Assembly: GCA_035509315.1 (NCBI GenBank)
Contig: DATJLS010000066.1
Coordinates: 1-64,000 of the forward strand
DNA length: 64,000 nucleotides
From: JAKAWQ01 sp035509315
Lineage (GTDB): Bacteria > Pseudomonadota > Alphaproteobacteria > Acetobacterales > Acetobacteraceae
Reading direction: 5' to 3'
Shown here one piece after another: positions 31,669-40,313 of the stretch (positions are counted from its first letter, which is position 1; every line of letters begins with the position of its first letter). A program made the translations under genes and the position numbers. Below the pieces are notes generated by a model. The model did no database searches. It was not told the DNA's origin and saw only the letters and a program-made list of their open reading frames with translations.

Positions 31669-32433
31669 ATGCGTCTCTTCGATCTGAGCGGGAAGGTGGC
31701 GGTGGTGACCGGGGGCAATGGCGGCATTGGCCTCGGCATGGCCAAGGGCTTGGCGGAGGCCGGAGCAGCAGTGGCGATCGCGGCTCGGGACGCTGTCAAG
31801 GCGGAAGGCGCCGTCGCGGAAATCGAGAAACTGGGCGGGCGTGCTTTCTTCGTCTCTTTCGATGCGGGCAAGGCCGAGTCCTGCCGCGCCTTGATCGAGT
31901 CTGTTGGCCAGCGGCTCGGCCGGCTCGATATCCTGGTGAACAATGCCGGGATCTCGATCCGCAAGCGGCCCGAGGAATACTCGGTCGAGGAATGGCAATC
32001 CGTCCTCGATATCAATCTCAACAGCGCCTTCTGGTGTGCCCAGGCGGCCTATCCCGGCATGCGCGAGCAGGGCTGCGGAAAGATCATCAATATCGGCTCG
32101 ATGATGTCGCTCCAGGCCGCGCCCTATTCCGCACCCTATGCGGCGAGCAAGGGCGGTATCTTGCAAACGACGCGCGCGCTCGCCGTCGCCTGGGCCAAGG
32201 ACAATATCCAGGTGAACGCGATCCTGCCCGGTTGGATTGATACGGAACTCACACGCCGCGCGCGCAGCCAGGTGCCGGGATTGAACGAACGGGTGCTGGC
32301 GCGCACGCCCGCGGGCCGCTGGGGCGAGCCCGAGGATTTCGCAGGCATCGCCGTCTTCCTTGCCGCACCTGCGTCGGATTTCATCACCGGCGCCGGGATC
32401 GTCGTGGACGGCGGCTATTCGAGTCTGGCCTGA
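31669..32433 (+). CDS. Short-chain dehydrogenase/reductase
   Basis: A 254-aa classical SDR using NAD(P)(H). The cofactor loop is TGGNGGIG (14-21), NNAG lies at about 91-94, and the catalytic residues are S144, Y157 and K161 (APYAASKGG). The C-terminus VVDGGYSSLA is typical of the gluconate 5-dehydrogenase / glucose 1-dehydrogenase-like group, but the substrate cannot be set. It is a single gene, convergent with rplQ. Confidence 0.87.
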   Translation: MRLFDLSGKVAVVTGGNGGIGLGMAKGLAEAGAAVAIAARDAVKAEGAVAEIEKLGGRAFFVSFDAGKAESCRALIESVGQRLGRLDILVNNAGISIRKRPEEYSVEEWQSVLDINLNSAFWCAQAAYPGMREQGCGKIINIGSMMSLQAAPYSAPYAASKGGILQTTRALAVAWAKDNIQVNAILPGWIDTELTRRARSQVPGLNERVLARTPAGRWGEPEDFAGIAVFLAAPASDFITGAGIVVDGGYSSLA

Positions 32434-32437
32434 CCCA

Positions 32438-32450
32438 AAGGCTTCGCCTT
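32438..32450. terminator. Short hairpin between convergent SDR gene and rplQ
   Basis: AAGGC and GCCTT form a 5-bp stem around TTC in the 34-base gap that separates the two convergent stop codons. It is the only secondary structure available to end the alpha operon here, but it is weak. Confidence 0.35.
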
Positions 32451-32467
32451 CCGCAACTCCTGGGGAA

Positions 32468-32893
32468 CTATGACGCGGCGGTTTCTTCCTCTTTGGCCTC
32501 GGGCTTGGGACCGCTGTCCTGGCCCTTGGCGGAGGGATCCCGATCAACCAGTTCGATGACGGCCATCGGTGCCGCATCCCCATAGCGGATTCCAGCCTTG
32601 AGAACCCGGGTATAACCTCCGGCGCGCGTGCGATAACGCGCCGCAATCGTCTCGAAGAGCTTGGCCACGATCTTCTCGTCACGGAGCGCCGCGTAGGCTT
32701 GGCGGCGGGCAGCTTGGCCGCTGCGCTTGCCGAGCGTGACCAGCCGCTCGGCAGTGGGACGCAATTCCTTCGCCTTGGGCAGCGTGGTGGTGATCTGCTC
32801 ATGCTTGAAAAGGGCGACCGTCAGGTTGCGCAGAATCGCCTGCCGATGGCTCGAAGTCACGCCGAGCTTACGGCCGGCCAGACCGTGACGCAT
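32468..32893 (-). CDS. rplQ: 50S ribosomal protein L17
   Basis: A 141-aa large-subunit protein with the diagnostic start MRHGLAGRKLGVTSSHR. The C-terminus carries an acidic/Ala tail (KEEETAAS) beyond the core. It is the last gene of the alpha operon, 28 bases after rpoA. Confidence 0.97.
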   Translation of the reverse strand: MRHGLAGRKLGVTSSHRQAILRNLTVALFKHEQITTTLPKAKELRPTAERLVTLGKRSGQAARRQAYAALRDEKIVAKLFETIAARYRTRAGGYTRVLKAGIRYGDAAPMAVIELVDRDPSAKGQDSGPKPEAKEEETAAS

Positions 32894-32921
32894 GGTTCGG
32901 TTTCTCCTTCGCGGTCGCCGC

Positions 32922-33941
32922 TCAGAACGGCTCTTCGAGCCGCTTTGCCAGATCCTCGATATTCTCCGGCGGCCAGCCCGGCACGGTCATGCCCAGGGAA
33001 AGCCCCATAGCCGCCAGGACCTCCTTGATCTCGTTCAGCGACTTGCGCCCGAAATTCGGAGTGCGCAACATTTCCTGCTCGGTCTTCTGAACGAGATCGC
33101 CAATATAGACGATATTGTCGTTCTTCAGGCAATTGGCGCTGCGCACCGAAAGTTCGAGATCGTCCACCTTGCGAAGGAGATTGCGGTTGAAGGGCAGATC
33201 CTCGGTCGGCTCCTCGTGGCGAAGCTCGCGCGGCTCCTCGAAGTTGATGAAGAGCTGGAGCTGGTCTTGCAGGATCCGCGCCGCCAGCGCCACGGCATCC
33301 TCCGGCCCCACAGTGCCGTTCGTCTCGACCGTCAGGAGTAGCTTGTCATAATCCGTCACCTGCGCCACGCGGGTCGGCTCGACACGGTAGGACACACGGC
33401 GCACCGGCGAGTAGATCGAATCGACCGGGATCAGGCCGATCGGTGCATCCTCGGCCCGATTCGCGGTGGCCGGGACATAACCCTTGCCGCTATTGACCGT
33501 GAACTCCATGCCGAACTTCACCCCGTCATCCAGGGTGCAGAGGACGAGATCGGGGTTGAGGATCTCGATGTCATGGCCAGTCTGGATCTGGCCGGCCTTC
33601 ACCTCTCCCGGACCGGTCGCCGTCAGCATCATCCGCTTGGGGCCCTCACCATGCATGCGCAAGGCGAGTTGCTTGATGTTGAGCACGATATCGGTGACGT
33701 CTTCCCGGACACCGGGAATCGAGCTGAACTCGTGCAGCACCCCGTCGATCTGCACAGCCGTCACGGCCGCGCCCTGCAGCGAGGAAAGCAGGATCCGCCG
33801 GATCGCGTTGCCGAGCGTCATCCCGAATCCCCGCTCCAACGGCTCGGCGATGATCGTGGCGGTGCGCGAAGGATCGGTCCCCGGCTCAACACCGAGCTTC
33901 TCAGGCTTGATCAGGGACTGCCAATTTTTCTGGATAATCAC
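32922..33941 (-). CDS. rpoA: RNA polymerase alpha subunit
   Basis: Assembly and activator-contact subunit of RNA polymerase, 339 aa. The N-terminal dimerisation domain (to about 235) contains ERGFGMTLGNAIRRILLSSL, and the C-terminal DNA/activator-binding domain starts about residue 255 with LSVRSANCLKNDNIVYIGDL. It lies between rpsK and rplQ. Confidence 0.98.
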   Translation of the reverse strand: MIIQKNWQSLIKPEKLGVEPGTDPSRTATIIAEPLERGFGMTLGNAIRRILLSSLQGAAVTAVQIDGVLHEFSSIPGVREDVTDIVLNIKQLALRMHGEGPKRMMLTATGPGEVKAGQIQTGHDIEILNPDLVLCTLDDGVKFGMEFTVNSGKGYVPATANRAEDAPIGLIPVDSIYSPVRRVSYRVEPTRVAQVTDYDKLLLTVETNGTVGPEDAVALAARILQDQLQLFINFEEPRELRHEEPTEDLPFNRNLLRKVDDLELSVRSANCLKNDNIVYIGDLVQKTEQEMLRTPNFGRKSLNEIKEVLAAMGLSLGMTVPGWPPENIEDLAKRLEEPF

Positions 33942-34040
33942 GCTTGCCTCATTCCATCCTGGCCGCGGCCCGGCGCCCTTGCGGGTCTATCGCCTGCCGT
34001 CCGGACTTCGACGGTCTTCTCTCTTCCTTAGATCCGGCCT

Positions 34041-34436
34041 CTAAACCCTGCGGCGCTTGCACGGCCGGCAGCCATTGTGCGGGATCGGCGTCGTGTCGCG
34101 GATTGCGGTAATTGCGAAGCCGACCGCCTGCAAGGCACGAAGGGCGCTCTCGCGCCCCGAACCGGGTCCGCTTACCTCGATCTCCAGCGTCTCCATGCCA
34201 TGCTCACGCGCTTTCCGCCCAGCATCCTCGGCCGCCACCTGGGCCGCATAAGGGGTGGATTTGCGGCTGCCCTTGAACCCCTGGCTTCCCGAGGACGACC
34301 ACGCGATCGTATTGCCCTGGGCGTCGGTGATGGTGACGACGGTATTGTTGAAGGTGGCGGCAACGTGCGCCACACCGGCGGTGATGTTCTTCCGCTCCTT
34401 CTTGCGCGGACGAGCAGCAGTGGCCGGCTTTGCCAT
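34041..34436 (-). CDS. rpsK: 30S ribosomal protein S11
   Basis: A 131-aa platform protein of the small subunit. The conserved C-terminus PHNGCRPCKRRRV and the internal GSQGFKGSRKSTPYAAQ are both present. A basic N-terminal tail (KPATAARPRKKERK) is normal for alphaproteobacteria. Confidence 0.98.
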   Translation of the reverse strand: MAKPATAARPRKKERKNITAGVAHVAATFNNTVVTITDAQGNTIAWSSSGSQGFKGSRKSTPYAAQVAAEDAGRKAREHGMETLEIEVSGPGSGRESALRALQAVGFAITAIRDTTPIPHNGCRPCKRRRV

Positions 34437-34518
34437 GGTCTCTTACTTCCTTCGGTCCTCTGCGGCCGCGCGTGCCTTGCGGACGGCCTGGTTCGTACGT
34501 CTTCGCGGCTGGCCGCTT

Positions 34519-34896
34519 CTACTTCGTAACCTTCTTCTTCCCCGCGATGGGTACTGCCTTACCCTTGCGGGTCCGGGCATTGGTGTGCGTACGCTGGCCG
34601 TGAACCGGCAGGCCACGACGATGGCGCAACCCGCGATAGCAGCCGAGATCCATCAACCGCTTGATGTTCATCGCCACTTCGCGCCGCAGGTCGCCTTCAA
34701 CACGGTAATCGCGATCGATCAGCTCGCGAATCCGCAGGATCTCGTCATCGGAGAGCTGATTGACGCGCCGCTCATCCGGGATTGAGAGCTTGCGGCAGAT
34801 CTCCTCCGCCTTTGCCGGGCCTATCCCGTAGATATAACGAAGCCCGATCGTAACGCGCTTGTTGGTTGGGATATTCACACCGGCGATACGTGCCAC
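34519..34896 (-). CDS. rpsM: 30S ribosomal protein S13
   Basis: A 125-aa head protein of the small subunit with MARIAGVNIPTNKRV at the start and GLRHRRGLPVHGQRTHTNAR in the C-terminal half. It is the first gene of the alpha operon, with a leader of about 125 bases from the promoter that overlaps adk. rpmJ, often found near here, is absent. Confidence 0.98.
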   Translation of the reverse strand: MARIAGVNIPTNKRVTIGLRYIYGIGPAKAEEICRKLSIPDERRVNQLSDDEILRIRELIDRDYRVEGDLRREVAMNIKRLMDLGCYRGLRHRRGLPVHGQRTHTNARTRKGKAVPIAGKKKVTK

Positions 34897-35027
34897 GCTC
34901 TCTTCACTCCTGCCGGCGCTGAGAGGGGGACTGTCTTAACGACCCCAACCCGCAAAATGGCAACCCAATTATTTCACAACAGAAACCGCCCCGCGCCCTT
35001 GGGCCGCAGGGATCGGACACCAAGATG

Positions 35028-35055
35028 ATTATATGCCTCTTTCTGGCCGAGTCAA
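35028..35055 (-). promoter_or_regulatory. Sigma70-type promoter of the rpsM-rpsK-rpoA-rplQ operon
   Basis: On the minus strand: TTGACT (35055-35050), 16 bases, TATAAT (35033-35028). This is a near-consensus pair. It sits in the last codons of adk, with the -10 box covering the TAA stop codon. Transcription would start near 35020, giving rpsM a 5' leader of about 125 bases. Confidence 0.75.
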
Positions 35056-35739
35056 TCGAGGCTCACCACATCTGGGGGCCGCTGCACCCGATGCAAGCCC
35101 CTCGATCACCTGCTCGATTTCAGCTGCCACGGCATCGATTCCGGCCATCCCGTCGATCGAGAAAAGCTTCCCCTCCTGGCGGTAGTACGGCAGCAGGGGG
35201 GCTGTCTGGCGATGATAGGCGGCGAGCCGGGCGGTCACGGTCTCGACGGTGTCGTCCGCCCGGCGGATGAATTTTGTGCCGCCGCAGCGGTCGCAGACAC
35301 CGGGAACCTCGGTCGGCCGGAAACGCTCATGGTAGCCCGCCCCACACGTCGCGCAGGTGAACCGGCCGACGATCCGCTCGGTCAGCAAGCCATCGTCAAC
35401 TTCGAGCTCGATCACGCCCGCGAGTTCGAGACCCCGCTCGGCAAGCATCTGGTCGAGCGCTTCGGCCTGCGGGACGGTGCGCGGAAATCCGTCAAGAATC
35501 ACATCATGACCAGCTTCCTCGGCGATTCGCTCGCCGAGAAGACGGACGATCATTGCGTCGGGGACGAGTTCACCTCTGTCCATGATCGCCTTGGCCGCGC
35601 GCCCGATCGCACTGCCACGCGCCACTTCCGCGCGGAGCATGTCCCCGGTGGAAATCTGGCGAAATCCGCGGCCAGCAACGAGACGCTCGGCCTGAGTGCC
35701 CTTTCCGGCGCCCGGAGGGCCGAGCAGGATCAGGATCAT
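35029..35739 (-). CDS. adk: Adenylate kinase, zinc-type LID
   Basis: Interconverts ATP+AMP and 2 ADP, 236 aa. The P-loop is LLGPPGAGKGTQ (5-16). The LID carries four Cys (C129, C132, C149, C152) that should bind structural zinc. The C-terminus extends about 20 residues beyond the usual end (APRCGEPRLTRPERGI), and this tail encodes the promoter of the next operon. It overlaps secY by 4 bases (ATGA). Confidence 0.97.
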   Translation of the reverse strand: MILILLGPPGAGKGTQAERLVAGRGFRQISTGDMLRAEVARGSAIGRAAKAIMDRGELVPDAMIVRLLGERIAEEAGHDVILDGFPRTVPQAEALDQMLAERGLELAGVIELEVDDGLLTERIVGRFTCATCGAGYHERFRPTEVPGVCDRCGGTKFIRRADDTVETVTARLAAYHRQTAPLLPYYRQEGKLFSIDGMAGIDAVAAEIEQVIEGLASGAAAPRCGEPRLTRPERGI

Positions 35740-37079
35740 CGACCACGACCCTTGATCCGCGCCTTGCGAATCAGCCCCTCATATTGATGGGCGAGTAGGT
35801 GGGACTGGATCTGTGTCACCGTATCCATAGTGACAGAGACGATGATGATCAGGCTGGTGCCGCCAAAATAGAAAGGTACGGAATAGTAATTGATGAGGAT
35901 CTCCGGCAGCAGGCACACCGCCACGAGGTAGAGCGCGCCTACGACGGTAATGCGCGTCAGCACGTAATCGAAATACTGGGCGGTCGCGCTGCCCGGCCGG
36001 ATGCCAGGAATGAAGCCACCATATTTCTTGAGATTGTCTGCCGTCTCCTCCGGATTGAACACCACCGCAGTGTAGAAGAACGTGAAGAAGACGATCATCG
36101 CCGCATAGACCACCATGTAGAGCGGCTGGCCATGCCCCAGCATGACGGCGATCCGCGTCAACAGCGAACTTCCGCCTCCTTGCGAAAAGCCCGTGATGGT
36201 GGCCGGGATGAGCAGGATGGAGCTGGCGAAGATCGGCGGAATCACCCCCGAGGTATTCACCTTGAGCGGCATATGGGTCGAATCGCCACCGAACATGCGA
36301 TTGCCAACCTGCCGCTTCGGATAGCGCACTACCACCTTCCGCTGTGCCCGCTCCATGAACACGATGAAGCCGATCACGGCCACGGCCAGCACGAGAAAGA
36401 AGATGATGAAAACGGTGGAGAGCGCGCCGGTGCGACCCAGTTCGAGCAGCGAGATCAATGCCTGAGGCATATTGGCGATGATGCCCGACATGATGATGAG
36501 GCTCGACCCGTTGCCGATCCCACGATCGGTGATCTGCTCGCCAAGCCAGGTGAGGAACATCGTCCCTCCAACCAGCATGATGGTGGTCGAGAGACGGAAG
36601 AACATGCCTGGGTTGGCGACCGCGGGGCCCATGCTTCCATGCACGCTCTCCAGGCCAATGGAAATGCCGTAGGACTGAAAGAGCGCGATCACCACGGTGA
36701 GATACCGGGTGTACTGGTTGAGCGTCTTGCGCCCGCTTTCCCCCTCCTTGCGCAATGCCTCCAGCGAGGGAATGGCCGCTGCCATCATCTGCACGATGAT
36801 GCTGGCGGTGATGTAAGGCATGATATTGAGCGCGAAGAGCGTCATCCGGCCGAGCGCCCCGCCGGAGAACATGTTGAACATGCCGAGAATGCCACCGCCC
36901 GACCGCTGCAGAAGCTCGGCCATCACCGCGGGATTGACCCCCGGGAGAGGGATGTAAGTCCCGATCCGATAGACGATTAACGCGCCGAGCGTGAACCAGA
37001 TGCGCTTCTTAAGGTCAGTCGCTTTCGCGAACACCCCGATATCGAAGTTCGCGGCAAGCTGTTCGGCCACCGAGGCCAT
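35736..37079 (-). CDS. secY: Protein translocase channel subunit SecY
   Basis: Main pore subunit of the Sec translocon, 447 aa, ten membrane segments. Signature regions include the first-helix RIGTYIPLPGVNP, GMFNMFSGGALGRMTLFALN and the cytoplasmic-loop QVGNRMFGGDSTHMPLKVN. It is separated from rplO by 222 bases, the largest gap in the spc operon. Confidence 0.98.
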   Translation of the reverse strand: MASVAEQLAANFDIGVFAKATDLKKRIWFTLGALIVYRIGTYIPLPGVNPAVMAELLQRSGGGILGMFNMFSGGALGRMTLFALNIMPYITASIIVQMMAAAIPSLEALRKEGESGRKTLNQYTRYLTVVIALFQSYGISIGLESVHGSMGPAVANPGMFFRLSTTIMLVGGTMFLTWLGEQITDRGIGNGSSLIIMSGIIANMPQALISLLELGRTGALSTVFIIFFLVLAVAVIGFIVFMERAQRKVVVRYPKRQVGNRMFGGDSTHMPLKVNTSGVIPPIFASSILLIPATITGFSQGGGSSLLTRIAVMLGHGQPLYMVVYAAMIVFFTFFYTAVVFNPEETADNLKKYGGFIPGIRPGSATAQYFDYVLTRITVVGALYLVAVCLLPEILINYYSVPFYFGGTSLIIIVSVTMDTVTQIQSHLLAHQYEGLIRKARIKGRGR

Positions 37080-37193
37080 GCGTCATCCTCACTTCGCCAG
37101 TCGTTTCCTGCCCCTTAACCCGCTATCAGCCAAGCCAGTAACCAGCGCAGCGGGCGGCCCAAGGTCGGAGCCGGAAGTGATCGGCCCACTATT

Positions 37194-37214
37194 GGCACAT
37201 TCATGCAATGTGCC
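37194..37214. promoter_or_regulatory. Perfect inverted repeat in the rplO-secY gap
   Basis: GGCACATT and AATGTGCC flank a CATGC centre. The repeat sits in the middle of the only large gap of the spc operon, 115 bases upstream of the secY start. It may be an operator, an RNA hairpin that separates secY-adk expression from the ribosomal genes, or a processing site. Confidence 0.4.
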
Positions 37215-37301
37215 GTCGCACCCTCCGCCACGCAAGGCCACCGCGCCACATTCTCCACCGCGGCTTCATGTCATCACCGATGTGCCGGCGAACGTGGCTT
37301 G

Positions 37302-37802
37302 TTAAGCTTCGGCAGGCGGCCCCCCGGCCTCTGCCTCCGTCCCGGTTATGGTGACGCTGCCGCCGGCGGCCTGGACGGCCGCGATGGCAGAAGCAGACGC
37401 GCCCGAAACCGTGATGGTCACAGCGTGGCTTATAGAGCCCTTGGCCAGCAGGCGCACACCGGCGTTCTTCGTGTCTTTGCGAACGAGGCCCGCCGCCGTG
37501 AGGCTTCCCTCGCTGATTGTTGCGGTCGGGTCGAGCTTCCCGGCTTCTATCGCTGCCGCCAGAGTGCCGAGATTGACCGGCGCATAGACCTTCCGGAACG
37601 GGTTCTTGAAACCCCGCTTGGGCAGGCGTCGATAGATCGGGAGCTGACCACCCTCGAACCCGTTCAAGGCGACGCCAGTGCGCGCCTTCTGGCCCTTCAC
37701 CCCGCGCCCGCTGGTCTTACCCTTGCCCGAGCCGATCCCGCGGCCGAGCCGCTTCGAGCGGTGCCGCGCCCCCGGCTTATCGGTAAGTTCGTTGAGGTTC
37801 AT
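37302..37802 (-). CDS. rplO: 50S ribosomal protein L15
   Basis: A 166-aa protein with the Gly/Lys-rich N-terminus (RLGRGIGSGKGKTSGRGVKG) that threads into 23S rRNA and the conserved GFEGGQLPIYRRLPKRGF. The start at 37802 is fixed by homology (MNLNELTDKPGA), 16 bases after rpmD. Confidence 0.97.
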   Translation of the reverse strand: MNLNELTDKPGARHRSKRLGRGIGSGKGKTSGRGVKGQKARTGVALNGFEGGQLPIYRRLPKRGFKNPFRKVYAPVNLGTLAAAIEAGKLDPTATISEGSLTAAGLVRKDTKNAGVRLLAKGSISHAVTITVSGASASAIAAVQAAGGSVTITGTEAEAGGPPAEA

Positions 37803-37818
37803 CGCTGGACTCCTCCGC

Positions 37819-38010
37819 TCACGACAGCTCTTCCACCTTGAGCAGGTGGGCCACCTTGCGGACCATGCCGCGCACGGACGATGTCGCCTCCAGGACCCGG
37901 CTGCGCCCGATCTTGTCGAGACCAAGCCCGATCAACGTCTCGCGCTGACCCGGCTTTCGCCCGGCCGCCGATGCGGTTTGCGTCACTCGCAAGTGCTTTG
38001 CCTCAGGCAT
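37819..38010 (-). CDS. rpmD: 50S ribosomal protein L30
   Basis: A 63-aa protein of usual length, with LRVTQTASAAGRKPGQRETL and GLDKIGRSRVLEATSSVRGM. Its start overlaps the end of rpsE by 8 bases. Confidence 0.96.
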   Translation of the reverse strand: MPEAKHLRVTQTASAAGRKPGQRETLIGLGLDKIGRSRVLEATSSVRGMVRKVAHLLKVEELS

Positions 38011-38617
38011 CAGCTCCCTCTCCCTGGGAAGCGGCCTGGGAAGCAACCGGGCCCGCTCCGGCAGGCCCACCGGGAACGGCAGCCTCTCGCCGGCCGAGCA
38101 GATCCGAGACTTTCCGCCCCCGTCTCTGGGCGACCGTCCGGGGCGCCGCGCAAAGCCTGAGCGCCGCGAAGGTCGCTTTAACCATGTTGTGCGGATTGCG
38201 GCTGCCGAGGCATTTGGCGACTACATCACCGATGCCGAGCGATTCGAACACCGCGCGCATCGCTCCGCCGGCGATGATGCCGGTGCCGGCAGGCGCTGCG
38301 CGCAGCACGACGCGGCCAGCGCCAAAACGGCCCGCGACGTCGTAATGCAGCGTGCGACCCTCGCGCATAGGCACGCGGATCATGCCGCGCTTCGCCCGGT
38401 CGGTCGCCTTGCGGATCGCCTCCGGCACCTCGCGTGCCTTGCCGGCGCCATAGCCCACGCGGCCCTTCTGATCACCGACCACAACCAGGGCGGCGAAAGC
38501 GAAGCGCCGGCCACCCTTCACCACCTTGGCGACGCGGTTGATGCTGACCAACTTGTCCACCAGCTCATCGCCGGTCTCCCGATCGCGGCCGCGACCTTCC
38601 CTCGGTTCTCGCGCCAT
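38003..38617 (-). CDS. rpsE: 30S ribosomal protein S5
   Basis: A 204-aa protein that shapes decoding accuracy. The dsRBD-like N-terminal domain has RFAFAALVVVGDQKGRVGYG, and the C-terminal domain has SLGIGDVVAKCLGSRNPHNM. It extends about 35 residues past the E. coli end with an Ala/Gly-rich tail. Confidence 0.97.
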   Translation of the reverse strand: MAREPREGRGRDRETGDELVDKLVSINRVAKVVKGGRRFAFAALVVVGDQKGRVGYGAGKAREVPEAIRKATDRAKRGMIRVPMREGRTLHYDVAGRFGAGRVVLRAAPAGTGIIAGGAMRAVFESLGIGDVVAKCLGSRNPHNMVKATFAALRLCAAPRTVAQRRGRKVSDLLGRREAAVPGGPAGAGPVASQAASQGEGADA

Positions 38618-38628
38618 CCACTCTCTCC

Positions 38629-38991
38629 TTAGAACGCGAGCCCGCTCTCGCGAGCCGCGTCGGCGAGTGCCTGCACCCTTCCGTGGTAGAGATAGGCCCC
38701 GCGGTCGAACACCACTTCCTTCACCCCGGCGGCGAGCGCCCGCTCGGCGATCAGCTTGCCGACCGCTGCCGCTGCCTGCTTGTCGGCGCCGGTCGTAAGC
38801 GTGCTCCGCAGCCCCTGCTCGAGACTCGATGCCGCCGCCAGCGTACGGCCCGCCGCGTCATCGATCACCTGGGCGTAGATATGCCGGCTCGAACGGAACA
38901 CGGAGAGCCGTGGCCGGCCATTGCTCTTGAGCCCCAATTGATGCCTCAGGCGCGTCTGCCGCCGCAGGCGCAAGTCCTGTTTCGTGCCCAT
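38629..38991 (-). CDS. rplR: 50S ribosomal protein L18
   Basis: A 120-aa 5S-rRNA-binding protein. RLSVFRSSRHIYAQVIDDAAG and FDRGAYLYHGRVQALADAARE are conserved. It starts 1 base after rplF ends. Confidence 0.97.
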   Translation of the reverse strand: MGTKQDLRLRRQTRLRHQLGLKSNGRPRLSVFRSSRHIYAQVIDDAAGRTLAAASSLEQGLRSTLTTGADKQAAAAVGKLIAERALAAGVKEVVFDRGAYLYHGRVQALADAARESGLAF

Positions 38992-38992
38992 G

Positions 38993-39526
38993 TTATTTCT
39001 TCTTGCCTTCCTTGCGCCGGATCGTCTCGGCCTCGTATTTCACGCCCTTCCCCTTATAGGGCTCGGGCGGGCGGAAGGCCCGGATCTCCGCCGCCACCTG
39101 GCCGACAAGACGCTTGTCCACGCCTTCGACACGGACCGAGGTCGGCCGCTCGCAAGTGATGCGGATGCCTTCCGGCACCGGATAGATCACCTCGTGCGAA
39201 TAGCCGAGATTGAGCATGAGGTTCTTGCCCTGCACCTGCGCGCGATAGCCGGTGCCGTTGATCTCCATCGTCCGGACATAACCTGCCGAGACCCCGCGAA
39301 CCATGTTCGCGATGAGCGCCCGCGTCGTGCCCCACATCATGCGGGCCGGGCGCTCGAGGCCGTTGGGCGCCACGACGACACGCCCCCCCTCGACCTTGGT
39401 GACCACATCTTCCGAGAGCTCGAGCGAGAGTGCACCGAGCTTGCCCTTTGCCGTGAGCGTCCGGCCGGCGAGCACCACTTCGACGCCCGCCGGAATCTCC
39501 ACTGGATATTTGCCGACCCGCGACAT
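38993..39526 (-). CDS. rplF: 50S ribosomal protein L6
   Basis: A 177-aa protein with MSRVGKYPVEIPAGVEV at the start and the C-terminal GYSHEVIYPVPEGI. Of two adjacent ATG codons the second (39526) is preferred because it has better spacing from GAGGGGG. Longer in-frame starts run into rpsH. Confidence 0.97.
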   Translation of the reverse strand: MSRVGKYPVEIPAGVEVVLAGRTLTAKGKLGALSLELSEDVVTKVEGGRVVVAPNGLERPARMMWGTTRALIANMVRGVSAGYVRTMEINGTGYRAQVQGKNLMLNLGYSHEVIYPVPEGIRITCERPTSVRVEGVDKRLVGQVAAEIRAFRPPEPYKGKGVKYEAETIRRKEGKKK

Positions 39527-39537
39527 CATCCGCCCCC

Positions 39538-39936
39538 TCAGAACACCCGGCAGAGAACCTCGCCGCCGACATTGGCGGCGCGGGCCTCCGCATCGCTCAT
39601 CACACCGCGCGGAGTGGACAATATGGAGACACCGAGCCCGGCATAGACACGCGGCAGGGCGCTGATCTTCGAATAGACGCGGCGGCCTGGTTTCGAGACT
39701 CGGGTGATCTCCTTGATCACCGGCTCGCCTTCGCTGTACTTGAGCTCGATGCGAAGCCGCGTGACTCCTGGGCGCAGCTCTTCGGCCGAAAAACCGCGAA
39801 TGAAGCCTTCCCGTTTCAGCACCTCGAGCACATTGGCCCGAAGCTTGGACGCGGGGGCGACGCAAACAGTCTGGCCGGCCCGCTGCGCATTGCGGATGCG
39901 GCTCAGCATATCGCCGAGAGGATCGGAAACGGCCAT
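39538..39936 (-). CDS. rpsH: 30S ribosomal protein S8
   Basis: A 132-aa 16S-rRNA-binding protein; starts DPLGDMLSRIRNAQRAG and ends in the conserved STPRGVMSDAEARAANVGGE followed by VLCRVF. In E. coli the homologue autoregulates the spc operon through rplE mRNA; whether it does so here is unknown. Confidence 0.98.
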   Translation of the reverse strand: MAVSDPLGDMLSRIRNAQRAGQTVCVAPASKLRANVLEVLKREGFIRGFSAEELRPGVTRLRIELKYSEGEPVIKEITRVSKPGRRVYSKISALPRVYAGLGVSILSTPRGVMSDAEARAANVGGEVLCRVF

Positions 39937-39948
39937 CGAAACTCTCCG

Positions 39949-40254
39949 TTACCAGCTCGCCTTGACGAGCCCCGGGATCTGTCCAGCCCCGGCCAGCTCC
40001 CGGAGCATCACACGGCAAAGCCGGAACTTCCGATAATTGCCGCGCGAGCGTCCGGTCAGCGCGCAGCGCAGCCGGATGCGTACCTTCGCCGCATTGCGTG
40101 GCATTGCCGCGAGCTTGACCGACGCTTCAAACCGACTTTCCACCGGCGCCGAGCGATCCATCACCGTTGCCTTCAGTGCCGCCCGCTTGGCCGCGTCACG
40201 CGCGGCCATCCGTTCGCGCTTGAGGTTCCGATTGACTGCCGAGGTCTTGGCCAT
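39949..40254 (-). CDS. rpsN: 30S ribosomal protein S14 (zinc-free long form)
   Basis: A 101-aa protein of the long type that lacks the CxxC zinc knuckle. The C-terminal core RCALTGRSRGNYRKFRLCR is present. It lies between rplE and rpsH. Confidence 0.97.
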   Translation of the reverse strand: MAKTSAVNRNLKRERMAARDAAKRAALKATVMDRSAPVESRFEASVKLAAMPRNAAKVRIRLRCALTGRSRGNYRKFRLCRVMLRELAGAGQIPGLVKASW

Positions 40255-40313
40255 TCCTTCATTACCCTCCGGAACCTGCCAGGGAATCCTGGCGGTTTTC
40301 CAAACGTCTCATT

